From NCBI RefSeq assembly GCF_019649055.1, contig NW_026570278.1:682001-746000 (forward strand): a stretch of DNA of 64,000 nucleotides. Direction: 5' to 3'. This document shows, one piece after another, positions 1-8,553 of this stretch. The notes below the pieces were generated by a model that had not been told where the DNA came from, made no database searches, and worked only from the letters and a program-made list of their open reading frames with translations. Positions within the stretch are counted from its first letter, which is position 1. Every line of letters begins with the position of its first letter. Source of the stretch: Paramacrobiotus metropolitanus. Lineage: Eukaryota > Tardigrada > Eutardigrada > Parachela > Macrobiotidae. The position numbers and the translations under genes were made by a program.

Positions 1-1333
1 TTGTAAAATCCGCAATCAGCTGTCGATGCTGGTTAATTTCAATAATGCTGTCATAGACCAGCATACACGCCATCATAATGGTACTTTTCAGTGGTTTCCC
101 AAAGGACACAGAAACGCTAAAGTTTCCTTGTTTGATTAGCGTCAGTGGTCCGCGGCCGCTATGTCCTGGAGTCAGGTCGAAACCGAAAATGGTATATCCT
201 TCGTTATACTGGGTCCGGTTGAAAGGTAGGCCGCCTTGCAGGCTGGGTCGGTGTCCCAGAGTGTCCAGAAGCCAGTCGTAGCACTCCAGAGACAATTTGT
301 GATCGAAGTCAGCAGTGTACGGTTTTGTGGGGTAACTCTGACCGTCCACTTCGACGCTGATTTGTGAAATATTGAAGTGTTGAAAGTTGAAAGGATTTTT
401 CTTTTGCGATCCGTGAAAGTCTTCGCTATCCACAAAGCCAATAAAGACGACTTTGGGGATTTGGCCAATCTGCAAATTGCTGACCACGGTGCTTTGGGTT
501 CGTTGGGGAATGTCCGATACGCGCATCACCACGCGTTCGATATGGTACTTGACCGTTTTTTTCAAGAGTTCTCCGGCTACGGCGGTCAGAAAGTCCGGAG
601 ACGGAATGTATCGGCGAATTGATAGGCGCGCGTTACGGATAAATGGTTTGAATATCTTGGTAGTATCCGTGTCCCATACACGTAAGGCAAACCCCGGTCG
701 ACTAACCACAAGGCGAATGTTGACGGGTACACCGGTGCACAGTGGCTTGCTCTGGTCAAATAGGTCGGAAAATAATTTGCCGGAAAGCTGTACGTACTGT
801 CCAGTATTAAATAACGCCGTTCGATTTTTTTCACCATTGTTCGCGGTTTCACTGTTGAAGGAACCCGGAGAGTCGTAATAAAAACCGGCAGATGTCAGCT
901 GGCTTTGTTGGGCGTCAAGAGAGTGGGACAACAGAGATTCCAGGGAGGCGCGGTACGGATTGAAGGTGGCGGCATCCGAGATCAACCGGTTGGCCACCGT
1001 CACATGACATGAAGAGAACAGTGAGTGCAGAATGTTGTTGACCGGTGCCACACCATCAGCCGTTGTAATCAGTTCCCATTCCCCAGTGCTCTTGCGGACT
1101 TTAATACCCACTTCCAGTTCCAGGATCATGTCCGCTAAACTGAGTAGTCCAGATGTGCTGGGTGGAATGAAGAAATTAATGTCGCCGGCCGATCCGTTGT
1201 CCGTTAGGATGGTCGTGGGATTGAGCTTTTCGTGCTCAGTGCGCCATCGATCCGTTAATGTGGCCGGTAATGCAAACAGCTGGTTCTCTAGCTGCATTGC
1301 CGGCTCCGAGTTTTCCATCATCAGCATGGCCAT
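1..1333 (-). CDS. Maverick/Polinton major capsid protein (double jelly-roll), 3' end outside window
   Basis: An open frame of 444 codons runs from an ATG at 1333 down to the window edge with no stop, so the C-terminus is missing. The product matches my memory of Polinton/adintovirus hexon-like capsid proteins. An N-terminal part contains PVNNILHSLFSSCHVTVAN followed by an FNPYRASLESLLSH block, and a later part contains KLSLECYDWLL and YNEGYTIFGFDLTPGH, all hallmark stretches of this family. By family knowledge it forms the pseudo-hexameric capsomers of a virion. It is the last visible gene of a head-to-tail minus-strand set and starts 2 nt after the pVI-like gene. No frameshift or stop is visible in the 1.3 kb, so the element may be recent. 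The call rests on remembered motifs and gene order; no search was run. Confidence 0.85.
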   Translation of the reverse strand, partial: MAMLMMENSEPAMQLENQLFALPATLTDRWRTEHEKLNPTTILTDNGSAGDINFFIPPSTSGLLSLADMILELEVGIKVRKSTGEWELITTADGVAPVNNILHSLFSSCHVTVANRLISDAATFNPYRASLESLLSHSLDAQQSQLTSAGFYYDSPGSFNSETANNGEKNRTALFNTGQYVQLSGKLFSDLFDQSKPLCTGVPVNIRLVVSRPGFALRVWDTDTTKIFKPFIRNARLSIRRYIPSPDFLTAVAGELLKKTVKYHIERVVMRVSDIPQRTQSTVVSNLQIGQIPKVVFIGFVDSEDFHGSQKKNPFNFQHFNISQISVEVDGQSYPTKPYTADFDHKLSLECYDWLLDTLGHRPSLQGGLPFNRTQYNEGYTIFGFDLTPGHSGRGPLTLIKQGNFSVSVSFGKPLKSTIMMACMLVYDSIIEINQHRQLIADFT

Positions 1334-1335
1334 TT

Positions 1336-1734
1336 TCAGAAAAAATCGGGGATGTTGGTAGGAGGAATACGTTTAACTCTTTGAACTTTCCGTCGAATAC
1401 GTCGTTTCTTGCGGATACCTTCGCCTTCTTGGGAAGCAAAACGTTTACCAATGGCTGTTCCCGCGCGCGAGGCTACGTCTTTAATAGCCCCGGTCGCCGC
1501 TTCTTGCAGGAGAGGGGTAGCCGCTTCAAGAGCGGCTTTGGCATGCGGTGCAGCCTTCCGTAGTATGGGCTGAGCAAATGCTGATAGCTTGGCGAAAAGG
1601 CTCTTTAAAATCTGCGGGAACCCCGATCCATTTTGTAGGGTTCCTCGATACCGGATCAGGGCGCTGCCACCCGTCTGACTGACAAAGACGTTCTCGTATC
1701 GCCGGGGATCCGGCACGTACGCCACGAGAGGCAT
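1336..1734 (-). CDS. pVI-like minor capsid/core protein of Polinton
   Basis: A 132-residue basic protein. The N-terminus (VFVSQTGGSALIRYRGTLQNGSG) is followed by an alanine-rich amphipathic stretch at about residues 45-95 (LFAKLSAFAQP, AALEAATPLLQ, AATGAIKDVASRAG). It ends with a very basic patch (GIRKKRRIRRKVQRVKR) and an IPDFF terminus. This layout resembles the adenovirus pVI/pX-like minor proteins encoded beside the capsid genes in Polintons and adintoviruses, where the amphipathic helix is proposed to act on membranes and the basic tail to bind capsid or DNA. It lies between the penton-like gene (1 nt away) and the capsid gene (2 nt away), which supports a virion role. Function is inferred from composition and context. 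Confidence 0.65.
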   Translation of the reverse strand: MPLVAYVPDPRRYENVFVSQTGGSALIRYRGTLQNGSGFPQILKSLFAKLSAFAQPILRKAAPHAKAALEAATPLLQEAATGAIKDVASRAGTAIGKRFASQEGEGIRKKRRIRRKVQRVKRIPPTNIPDFF

Positions 1735-1735
1735 T

Positions 1736-2707
1736 CTAGTAGAGTCGTTGTGGTCGGAAATGCAGTTTCACCAGGGACTTTCCCGTTTGGAACTTGGCGT
1801 CGTCTCCCAGATCGTTGGCAATGGTCAGTTTTATCGTTTCGAAATGTTGGCGTAGTACTGGGACGTAGTGCGGAATGTCGAATCTGGCCTCGACAATTTG
1901 ATTGACTTCTCCTCTAATAGGTACGGAGCGTAAAAACTGCGCTGCAGTATCGCCAATCAAGCTGTAGTCGGCCACATCACTGTAGACAAACAGGCTTTGA
2001 TTTCCCAGTAGGGTATTGACCGGTCGCTCCGAAATAAAGCTGGTAAGTTTTGGATTCGGAGGCTTGGCCAGAAATGACAGGTACTGGATACTGACATTCT
2101 TTGTTTCAAAAGGAAATGGACCGACCATGCCATTACTGTTACTCTCCATCGGTACATCGGGTTTTAATACGCTATGTTCAAATCCCAGCATTTTTTGTAG
2201 GACAATCGACGACGGGGGAAAGACGACGGAAACCCGGTCATTGCCAATATTCAGTCGGACCCGATGATTGGTGGCGGTCAGTAGTTGAACGGTGATAGCT
2301 CTGTTCGCAGTCAAAGCGCTCTTGTCGGCGTGCACCGTTTCGTCCACCATGTGCGATCCAACTTTGGGTACCAATGAATTGATGGTCTTCAATAGCAGAT
2401 CGGCATCTTTGTAATTTCCAGGAGGGATGGTAATTTCGTCGGTATGGACAACTTGGTCCGCCGACTCCAAAAAGTTTGCTTCGTCTTTCTTTAGTCTGAA
2501 TTCTTTAACGATGTGCACTTCAATCTTCTGCTCGACGGGAAGAGTGAAAAAGGAATTGAGGTACTGTAGTTCAACCAAGGCTATTTCCCATTTTCCCTTC
2601 AGGGTAATGGGATGTTTTAGTTTGGTCGTCCAGTTTGAAGGTGTGTTGCTCGGGTCCGTCGCCGCATCGCTCGGCAGCGTCACGTAGAATGGTGCTCCTT
2701 CGTACAT
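1736..2707 (-). CDS. Polinton penton-like minor capsid protein (single jelly-roll)
   Basis: A 323-residue protein of the type placed next to the hexon in Polintons. It begins with a short N-terminal segment that includes NTPSNWTTKLKHPITLKGKW and EIALVELQYLNSFFTLP, the region I associate with the Polinton minor capsid (penton) protein. Further segments such as ITIPPGNYKDADLLLKTIN and the C-terminal ISNDLG-like block (TIANDLGDDAKFQTGKSLVKLHFRP) are also characteristic. The predicted role is the pentameric vertex capsomer. The start codon lies inside the end of the integrase gene (28-nt overlap), which is normal for these packed elements. The frame is intact. Assignment rests on family memory and gene order. 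Confidence 0.75.
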   Translation of the reverse strand: MYEGAPFYVTLPSDAATDPSNTPSNWTTKLKHPITLKGKWEIALVELQYLNSFFTLPVEQKIEVHIVKEFRLKKDEANFLESADQVVHTDEITIPPGNYKDADLLLKTINSLVPKVGSHMVDETVHADKSALTANRAITVQLLTATNHRVRLNIGNDRVSVVFPPSSIVLQKMLGFEHSVLKPDVPMESNSNGMVGPFPFETKNVSIQYLSFLAKPPNPKLTSFISERPVNTLLGNQSLFVYSDVADYSLIGDTAAQFLRSVPIRGEVNQIVEARFDIPHYVPVLRQHFETIKLTIANDLGDDAKFQTGKSLVKLHFRPQRLY

Positions 2708-3837
2708 GATGATGCCTTTATCCAGGAATCGTGCTCAGGTCCGTAACCTAACCAACGAACTAGTACTCTGTCACCACGGCGTCTAATGATACGGTCGATG
2801 GTATATTCCTTCTGTTCCGGGCGCGATACTTTGGAAAGCTCGTGTTCATAATAGGTTCCTTGAATAGGATGGTCTTGGTAGTCCTTTAATCGGTATACCG
2901 GTACGGTATGTGAAATGACTTTAATGATGTAGAACACTTCCTCCTTAAATCGATACGTATAGCCTTTTTCCACCTTGGTTTTGTGCACGGCTATCCGGAC
3001 TGCATCACCGACCTTGAATCGAGGTTGCCGGGTTTCCTTGGTTGGATACAATTTGTTGAATACCGCCAAAGAATTGTTCTGGGTGACGTCTATCGGTCGC
3101 AATCCATGTGCTCGATGTTTGGAGTGGTTATACGAGTACACCAGATCTTGCAGTTTGTCAATGTACCGGGTCGAGACTCGCGCACGAAATAAGCGAAACA
3201 TTCGTGTTTTGATGGTACGGATAACGCGTTCTGCCATGGCACATTTGATGTCTTCGTTTTCCGATCTGAAAAAATAAATCTTTCTCTCTTTCAAAAAGGT
3301 CTTGACCGTTGCGTTAACGACTTCAGTGCCTTTATCGCACTGCAGCTTTTCCGGCCCACCCAGTTCTTCAAAAGCCTTGGACAAGGCATTTTTGGTTTCG
3401 TTGGCTGTTTTGGACTTCATTGGTTGAATGCTCAGCTTTTTGGAGAAGCAATCAATTACAAACAGCAGGTGTTTGTAGCCATCATTTTCTTTGGAATATT
3501 TCGATAAATCAGCAAGATCAGCTTGGTACTGCTGACGAAGGTTCGTCACTACGATCCGGTTGCGTGCAAAGCGCCGTCGATTTTCCTTGGTCACAGTGTA
3601 CGCATCGATCTCTTGCAGAATCTCCTGTGCTTTCCGTCTGTTGGCTCTGGTCTTTAGACTTCTTCGGAACCTTTCCACGCCTCCAAGACCGCCGGGATCG
3701 CGCGGGTTGAGGTATCGCTTCATTATTTTTTCTCCATCCGCTTTGTTGCAGCAGGTAGAGACACAGTTGATCTTAAATATACGGCATAACCGTAATACAC
3801 TGGGGATAAGACCAGCCATTATATCAGAGTGATCCAC
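2680..3837 (-). CDS. Retroviral-type integrase with C-terminal chromodomain (Polinton INT)
   Basis: A 385-residue rve-family integrase that would insert the element into host DNA. After an N-terminal extension, the Polinton-specific lead (NPRDPGGLGGVERF, then RRRFARNR) is followed by the catalytic core. The acidic triad is visible: Asp107 in QADLADLS, Asp168 in QCDKGTE and Glu203 in AMAERVIRT, giving a D-D(34)E spacing. A chromodomain occupies about residues 335-380 (YTIDRIIRRRGDRVLVRWLGYG, then DSWI), and such domains can steer insertion to modified histones. The frame opens at 3837, overlapping the upstream gene by 19 nt, but an internal ATG at 3723 lies just before the conserved part and may be the true start. 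All catalytic residues are kept. Confidence 0.9.
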   Translation of the reverse strand: MDHSDIMAGLIPSVLRLCRIFKINCVSTCCNKADGEKIMKRYLNPRDPGGLGGVERFRRSLKTRANRRKAQEILQEIDAYTVTKENRRRFARNRIVVTNLRQQYQADLADLSKYSKENDGYKHLLFVIDCFSKKLSIQPMKSKTANETKNALSKAFEELGGPEKLQCDKGTEVVNATVKTFLKERKIYFFRSENEDIKCAMAERVIRTIKTRMFRLFRARVSTRYIDKLQDLVYSYNHSKHRAHGLRPIDVTQNNSLAVFNKLYPTKETRQPRFKVGDAVRIAVHKTKVEKGYTYRFKEEVFYIIKVISHTVPVYRLKDYQDHPIQGTYYEHELSKVSRPEQKEYTIDRIIRRRGDRVLVRWLGYGPEHDSWIKASSCTKEHHST

Positions 3838-4658
3838 TGTATTCTGGGTAGGCCCGCTCCTTTTTGGATGGTACGCGAGCGCAGTTTTCTAACACTGCCT
3901 TCAATCTGGTCCGCCTTTCTTTTTTTCCCACGTAGGAGAGTAGTGACCGGAAACAAAGGTCTACGAGGTCGCTTACGCGAAGATCCTTGGTTGTCGATGC
4001 TTTCAGTCGGTCGTTTTCGACCCTTCTTCGGTGCGGTCGGGGGAAACAATGCTATGCGTGCTGCTTTTGTTGGTCGCGATTCGACACTTTCGTCTTGATG
4101 ACGTTTGGAACCTTTCTTCGGTAGCGATGCCGGAAACAAAGCAATGCGTGCGGTCTTTAGTTTGTTGCTGTCTTCAGGATCGTCTTCGTGGTCGCGTTTC
4201 TGTCCTTTAGAGGGTAAATCCGATGGGAATAAAGGCTGCCGAGGTTGTTTGGTAGCACTAGTTCCTTCTTCGAGATCCTCGGGCCTGCTCCGTTTACGAG
4301 AGACGGGTAGTTGTGATGATGAAGGAATTGCCGGTAGTTTTCGAGACGCAAATACTGTTTTCCTTTGTTTCTCTGATGCTATTGGTGGTGGTTGTGCGCT
4401 AACATCTGTCGGTAACTCCAACGGATTTTCATCGGGTAAGGCTTTCTGTTTCAAGGCGAGAACCCGTTCAAGTATGCTGCTCAGCTGACTGGCTTTCTCA
4501 AATTCACTTATATCGGTTCGTTGCAGGGTTTTTGCCACTAGATCATCTAACGTTATGACGCTGTGGGCTTCCGGTGGCTCCTTGTTGATCTGGAGCTGAT
4601 CCTGCATCCGGTTCTCCATTACACGCCGTGGTACTATGAAGTATTCATCCATTACCAA
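3819..4658 (-). CDS. Basic repeat protein of the Polinton element, function unknown
   Basis: A 279-residue protein that I do not recognise. The first ~110 residues are mixed and partly helical. The second half carries four spaced copies of a motif of the form LFPxxxPxKGxKR (QPLFPSDLPSKGQKR, IALFPASLPKKGSKR, IALFPPTAPKKGRKR, and a diverged PLFPVTTLLRGKKRK), about 30 residues apart. Each copy is followed by an acidic or polar linker and preceded by a basic cluster. The C-terminus is basic (RKLRSRTIQKG). It overlaps its neighbours by 14 and 19 nt, so it is part of the viral set. A core DNA-binding, scaffold or nuclear-targeting role is possible by analogy with adenoviral core proteins. That is inference. 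Confidence 0.6.
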   Translation of the reverse strand: MVMDEYFIVPRRVMENRMQDQLQINKEPPEAHSVITLDDLVAKTLQRTDISEFEKASQLSSILERVLALKQKALPDENPLELPTDVSAQPPPIASEKQRKTVFASRKLPAIPSSSQLPVSRKRSRPEDLEEGTSATKQPRQPLFPSDLPSKGQKRDHEDDPEDSNKLKTARIALFPASLPKKGSKRHQDESVESRPTKAARIALFPPTAPKKGRKRPTESIDNQGSSRKRPRRPLFPVTTLLRGKKRKADQIEGSVRKLRSRTIQKGAGLPRIQWITLI

Positions 4659-4971
4659 TAAGAGAAGTTAAAACTCCAGCAATGACAGGTAAGATGGCAC
4701 CGATGAATCCTCCTTGCTGAAATATTCTTCGTTTCTCTTTGAGCGGGTATCGCCGCAGGGCAATCAGCTTTAATGCTTTCCGATGGCGTTTACATTTTTC
4801 TGCTTGTGTGGGTGACAAATTCACGGTATTTTTCACAATGTTGACAGCCACCTCTTCCAAGGCTTTCAGTTGAGTCTTGGTCAGGTAGCTCATCAGTACC
4901 TTCCGCTGTTTCGGCTTTAGGTGTTGCAGGGTAATTATAAAGGGAGCTAAAGCTTTCACGCGTTCTGACAT
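4645..4971 (-). CDS. Small conserved Polinton protein with C-terminal hydrophobic segment
   Basis: A 108-residue protein. It has a helical N-terminal half with leucine-rich stretches, a basic middle (CKRHRKALKLIALRRYPLKEKRR), a QQGGF turn and a hydrophobic glycine-rich C-terminus (GAILPVIAGVLTSLIG). A small protein with the RHRK-LL-LQQGGF-hydrophobic tail layout is common beside the ATPase in animal Polintons and adintoviruses. Its job is not settled, and a minor capsid or membrane-active role is often suggested. It overlaps the ATPase gene by 16 nt and the basic repeat gene by 14 nt. The frame is intact. Confidence 0.6.
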   Translation of the reverse strand: MSERVKALAPFIITLQHLKPKQRKVLMSYLTKTQLKALEEVAVNIVKNTVNLSPTQAEKCKRHRKALKLIALRRYPLKEKRRIFQQGGFIGAILPVIAGVLTSLIGNG

Positions 4972-5654
4972 TTTGGCAGGCTGTCGGTACGATTGCGGTC
5001 CAAATAGATGCGCATCTGTTGATTCGGCAGTACGTGGGAACGAACCCTTAAATAATCGGGACAGTTTGGTCGTAAGTCCAAGACGAGCGGTTGGTAGGCC
5101 TCCGTTGTGACTTTGTTGTAGGCGTCCACTAAATGTTTCAGTCCAGTTTGACGAGCCAGTAATGAAATCTGGTTAATGTCCCTTACGTTCTTAAATAGTA
5201 TCAAGTACTGGGAGTTTAGCGTTATGTCGCGCATAGTTTTTCCCTGTTTGTACAAGTTCTGAAGAAGCATGATGCCGGAGATGTTCTTGTGATGTATACC
5301 GCGGGTAAAGAGGTCCGAACAGCGAACGTCGTTACACAAATCCGTAGCCAGATCGTCGATGACAACTAACGTCTGGCCACCGCCGTCGATGAAGTGTACC
5401 ACTGAAAAAAGGTCATCCAAACCGTACAAGAATTCGACCTGTGAGACGTCTTTTCGTAACTCCTCAAAACCTTTTTGCCACTGACCATAGCAGTACAATA
5501 TACGATCAGGTGCGTGATCAAATACTACTGAATTATTTCTCAATAACGTAAAAACAAACTGCGTTTTTCCCGACATTGTAGGTCCGCAAACACACATACC
5601 AAAAGAAGCGCAAAAGCGCGGGTAATCATTTATTATACCGAACATTTTTTTCAA
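4956..5654 (-). CDS. FtsK/HerA-type DNA-packaging ATPase of Polinton
   Basis: A 232-residue P-loop ATPase expected to pump the element's DNA into capsids. The Walker A motif is near the N-terminus (GPTMSGKTQF, about residues 25-34), and the Walker B motif is mid-protein (TLVVIDDLA). A downstream block typical of Polinton/adintovirus ATPases is also present (TRGIHHKNISGIMLLQNLYKQGK, then TLNSQYLILFKNVRD, where the Asn/Gln-rich strand carries sensor residues). The length is near the usual 200-260 residues of the family. The gene sits between the IAP-like gene and the small conserved gene on the minus strand. Both nucleotide-binding motifs are intact, so the ATPase looks functional. Confidence 0.85.
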   Translation of the reverse strand: MKKMFGIINDYPRFCASFGMCVCGPTMSGKTQFVFTLLRNNSVVFDHAPDRILYCYGQWQKGFEELRKDVSQVEFLYGLDDLFSVVHFIDGGGQTLVVIDDLATDLCNDVRCSDLFTRGIHHKNISGIMLLQNLYKQGKTMRDITLNSQYLILFKNVRDINQISLLARQTGLKHLVDAYNKVTTEAYQPLVLDLRPNCPDYLRVRSHVLPNQQMRIYLDRNRTDSLPKCQNA

Positions 5655-5832
5655 TCCAAAATGATTTAATTCTTTCCAACTTAGCTAGCTTAAATAGACT
5701 AATTAAGCAAAAAAAAGTTTGATTTTTTCCAAAATTATTTGACGGCAAAGCGGGCATTCTCTCACTCTTCCGGAACATTCAGCGCAACAAATCGCATGCC
5801 CACATGGTGAAAAACAGATTGATACGTTTTTA

Positions 5833-6579
5833 TTAAGACACACTGCATTCTTTTTCCAGCTGACAGTTTTCATCCATTCGTACTTCGTTGATTCGGGCTC
5901 TGATGGTGTTCGCCGCTTTCACGAGGTCCTTGATGCGAAAAAAGCGACGGTATCGTTGAACGGCCTTTATCAGATACGTGTAGTGCACTCCCTGTTCCAT
6001 ATCAAACGCCACCAGAAAATCCATTCGGTTCTTTCGCAAACTGCCAGCCCACTTCAGTTTGTCCATATCGTGAAACCGTCGAACTTCTTGAACAAAACGC
6101 AAGCCTTTCTTCTCGAGTAAATATGTGCAACGAGGTTCGTACTTGGCGTGTTCGATCCACGGGTCATCATCACGTGTCCACTGTGCCAGTTTGCGGCCAC
6201 AGCAAAAGCACTGGACCTGGTCCCACATTTCCTCCATGAAAAAGAACCCGGCATTGGCCATATCCATGGGGCGTTGGCTGATGACTTGCCTCGGCCACTT
6301 TGCATACGTAGCGAAACGGTCGCGATACTCTTTCATGGCGGGAACGTACACCTCATCATCCGCCACCATAGCCGCGTATGCGCATTCAGGACTGATTCGC
6401 CGGTGCTCGAACTTGGGCTGGTCCCCGATCATCCAATTAAAATGGACCATACCGCATAGCACACACTTCACTTCGTCTCCTTCATGAGTGTATATGAATC
6501 CGGCTTCCGCAAGAGACTGTGGTGAAATGTACGACAACGGCCAGGTGTCGAATGTCCGCAGACGATCCTCCAAACTCAT
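5833..6579 (-). CDS. IAP-like protein with two BIR domains, Polinton cargo gene
   Basis: A 248-residue protein with two baculoviral IAP repeats. BIR1 (about residues 6-70) has the LAEAGFIYTHEGDEVKCVLC core, with zinc ligands CVLC, His in FEHRR and Cys in SPECAY. BIR2 (about 85-155) has NAGFFFMEEMWDQVQCFCC with His in WIEHAKY and Cys in PRCTY. There is no C-terminal RING finger. The tail (about 160-248) is basic and unrecognised. By family knowledge, such proteins bind caspases or their antagonists and limit apoptosis. The gene shares strand and direction with the capsid-ATPase set, 178 nt upstream of the ATPase start, so it is most simply part of the element rather than a host gene, although a host origin at the boundary cannot be excluded. 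Confidence 0.85.
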   Translation of the reverse strand: MSLEDRLRTFDTWPLSYISPQSLAEAGFIYTHEGDEVKCVLCGMVHFNWMIGDQPKFEHRRISPECAYAAMVADDEVYVPAMKEYRDRFATYAKWPRQVISQRPMDMANAGFFFMEEMWDQVQCFCCGRKLAQWTRDDDPWIEHAKYEPRCTYLLEKKGLRFVQEVRRFHDMDKLKWAGSLRKNRMDFLVAFDMEQGVHYTYLIKAVQRYRRFFRIKDLVKAANTIRARINEVRMDENCQLEKECSVS

Positions 6580-6652
6580 CTGTCGCTCGGCAGCCTGTGC
6601 ATAAAAGTCTTTTTAAGGACCACGTTCATACTCGTACTTTATCGGCTTTACA

Positions 6653-6838
6653 ATGGCTAACTTGCAGCATATGATGTGCTTCGGACGAAACGTCGAGCAA
6701 AAATGCGAAAAAGTTCTTTTAGTTATTTTGTACGTCGTCTTTTTTATTGTTTTTGCTACGTTTGTTGTTAAGGAAGGTATTGGAAAAATTCTTCAGACTG
6801 ATCACTGGAATAAAACGCTACGAAATGGCACATCTTGA
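6653..6838 (+). CDS. Small single-pass membrane protein ORF, divergent from the IAP gene
   Basis: A 61-codon frame on the opposite strand, 74 nt from the IAP start. It encodes a soluble N-terminus, one strong membrane segment (VLLVILYVVFFIVFATFVV) and a short C-terminus with an NGT glycosylation sequon. No family was recognised. Divergent placement would let both genes share the 6580-6652 promoter. It could be the outermost gene of the Polinton, or chance. Confidence 0.4.
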   Translation: MANLQHMMCFGRNVEQKCEKVLLVILYVVFFIVFATFVVKEGIGKILQTDHWNKTLRNGTS

Positions 6839-7266
6839 CTTACCGACGTGACGGCGGAACAGAAGCAGGTAGGATGACAATCACGTACAGTCATGTTGAA
6901 ACGTGCACAATAATTCATTAAAAGTTTTGAAAAAACATTGCGCTACTGATATTTTTACCGATTTTTCACCTGCTTTATATACAATTCTTGTGTAATGGAA
7001 ACCTGTAATCCCTGCTTGGGATCACTGAATTCAATTACAACTACTCGTACGTATGATCACTGAAAACCGTGATCCCTATTGTAACTAAGGACTTGTACGA
7101 TCACTGAAACCAATTACATTTCCGGAATTCAGTGATCCCCGTCGGTATATAAATCGATGTTCGCATGGCATCTGTTTTCAGTGTAGCGAAAAACAACTTT
7201 GCAACAATAAAAAAATTACAACTGTTTGTCTAGTGGTCTTAGTGCTTTCTTATGACATAAACGACC
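6839..7266. promoter_or_regulatory. Intergenic region with repeated GATCACTGAA motifs and a TATA box
   Basis: No gene is seen. Four short copies of GATCACTGAA or its complement occur between 7017 and 7137, some followed by CAATTACA. A TATATAA box lies at about 7146-7152, roughly 115 nt before the ATG at 7267. A TCAGTGTAG initiator-like stretch is about 30 nt downstream of the TATA box. This is a plausible core promoter for the ANP32-like gene. The Polinton right terminus should lie in or near this region, but no terminal inverted repeat can be assigned because the other end is outside the window. Confidence 0.45.
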
Positions 7267-7912
7267 ATGGCTGCAGAATCGAGCGCTGCCAAGGAAGTGG
7301 CTTACAGGAATCTGTTCCGCAAGTTAAGTCCACATACACCACAGATGATCTTTGACGGGAAGCAGGTTCCACCAGCCATCCGCAAAGTTCCAGGGCTTGG
7401 AAAAGTTAAGTCTTATCGACTGCGGCCTACGATCACTGGAAGGACTGCCACGCCTTCCCAACCTGCGTGTGCTAATGATAGGCGACAATCACCTCGACGA
7501 CCTCAGCCTGCTGCCCACCTGCTTCCCCAACCTGGAAAAGCTATCGATTGTCGGGAACAAGATTGGTTTTCGGGATGAACTGGAGCAGCTGACTCATCTT
7601 ACCAAGCTGCGGGCTTTGGACGTAGAGGGTAACGAGATTTGCGAGATTCGCGGACATGACCGCTGGATGGCCGACACGTTTCCTCGTGTCAAGAGCTTCA
7701 TGATTACAGCGTATGATGTGGACAGTGATGAAGAAGACGACGACGATATTTCATTGTTTCTTAGCGGTAAAATAAAATTTATTATTACTGTATCAACTAT
7801 TACTTGATAGTAAATGTTTCCAGATGAAAGTATGGACGCCGATGACGAGGAGGAAGACAATGCCTCTGATGGACCCGGAGAGTCAGTCCCAGAGGTCATT
7901 CAGATCGACTAG
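7267..7912 (+). CDS. ANP32-like leucine-rich acidic nuclear protein, two exons, with one frameshift
   Basis: Exon 1 is 7267-7766, then a 57-nt GT-AG intron (7767-7823), then exon 2 7824-7912. The protein resembles ANP32 acidic phosphoproteins, which bind histones, phosphatase PP2A and mRNA-export factors in the nucleus. Visible features are an N-terminal helix, LRRs (LEKLSLIDCGLRSLEGLPRL, LRVLMIGDNHLDDLSLL, LEKLSIVGNKIGF, ALDVEGNEIC), a DSDEEDDDDIS acidic stretch, and a further acidic tail (DADDEEEDNASDG) encoded by exon 2. It is shorter than vertebrate ANP32. The first ~38 codons are in frame 1 and the LRRs in frame 2. The shift lies near the AAA run at 7384-7386, so the copy is a pseudogene, an assembly error, or starts internally at 7352. 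Confidence 0.65.
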
Positions 7913-8553
7913 GATCTTCTGTGACGTATCGACCATTCTTTCTTTTTATTTGTTATTCTTTAGCTGATTTTGTCGTTCTTTGATTCGAGGTACAGGTTGG
8001 AAACGGAATGCGGAGGCGAAATAATAGATATGTTATGATTTACTTTGAAAAGGTCACCATTTTTTTGTGTTAATGCCAATGTTATCTAACAGCTCATTCT
8101 TTTTATCGACAACAATTAAACGCAGCAATGACCAAATCATCTTGCGCATGTAGGTTAGCCCCGGACAGTCAATCACACTAATATATTAACAACAAAATAG
8201 AATCACGGTTAAAACTGAACTGCTTTTCAAATGCACTATAGGCCACCATTTTTCCGGCTGTTTTTGCTGTGTGATTTTCATAATTTTCTTAGTTTCTTAA
8301 ATTTTAGTAGCGAGTAGCATCAGATCTAAAAGTGGTGCAAGTTCGTTTAGCGATTACACTAAGTACTACAATGTACTAAATACTACAAACTGTGAGAAAA
8401 AGTTAATTGACAGTAAACAGCTAGCCGTTGCTACGAGACTTTAAATGTAAAGCACACCCAACGTGGGACTTCGTCTTGCAAATTCGACTAAAAAACGCAA
8501 ACTTTCCAATAATTGACCTTTGAAGTTTCTTTTGAGTTTTTCTTGAATTCACC
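7913..8553. other. AT-rich intergenic region
   Basis: No ORF, RNA gene or transposon was recognised. The region is AT-rich and lies between two plus-strand genes. The last 15 nt before the next ATG give a good Kozak context (TTCACCATGG). Confidence 0.5.

Noticed and set aside
78-878. Several plus-strand frames inside the capsid gene
   Set aside because: They are antisense to a continuous 444-codon minus-strand capsid frame and have no domain content.
7357-7395. A 28-nt GT...AG stretch as an intron in the ANP32-like gene
   Set aside because: Removing it would restore the frame, but it is far shorter than the other introns here (57 nt or more). A one-base change explains the data better.
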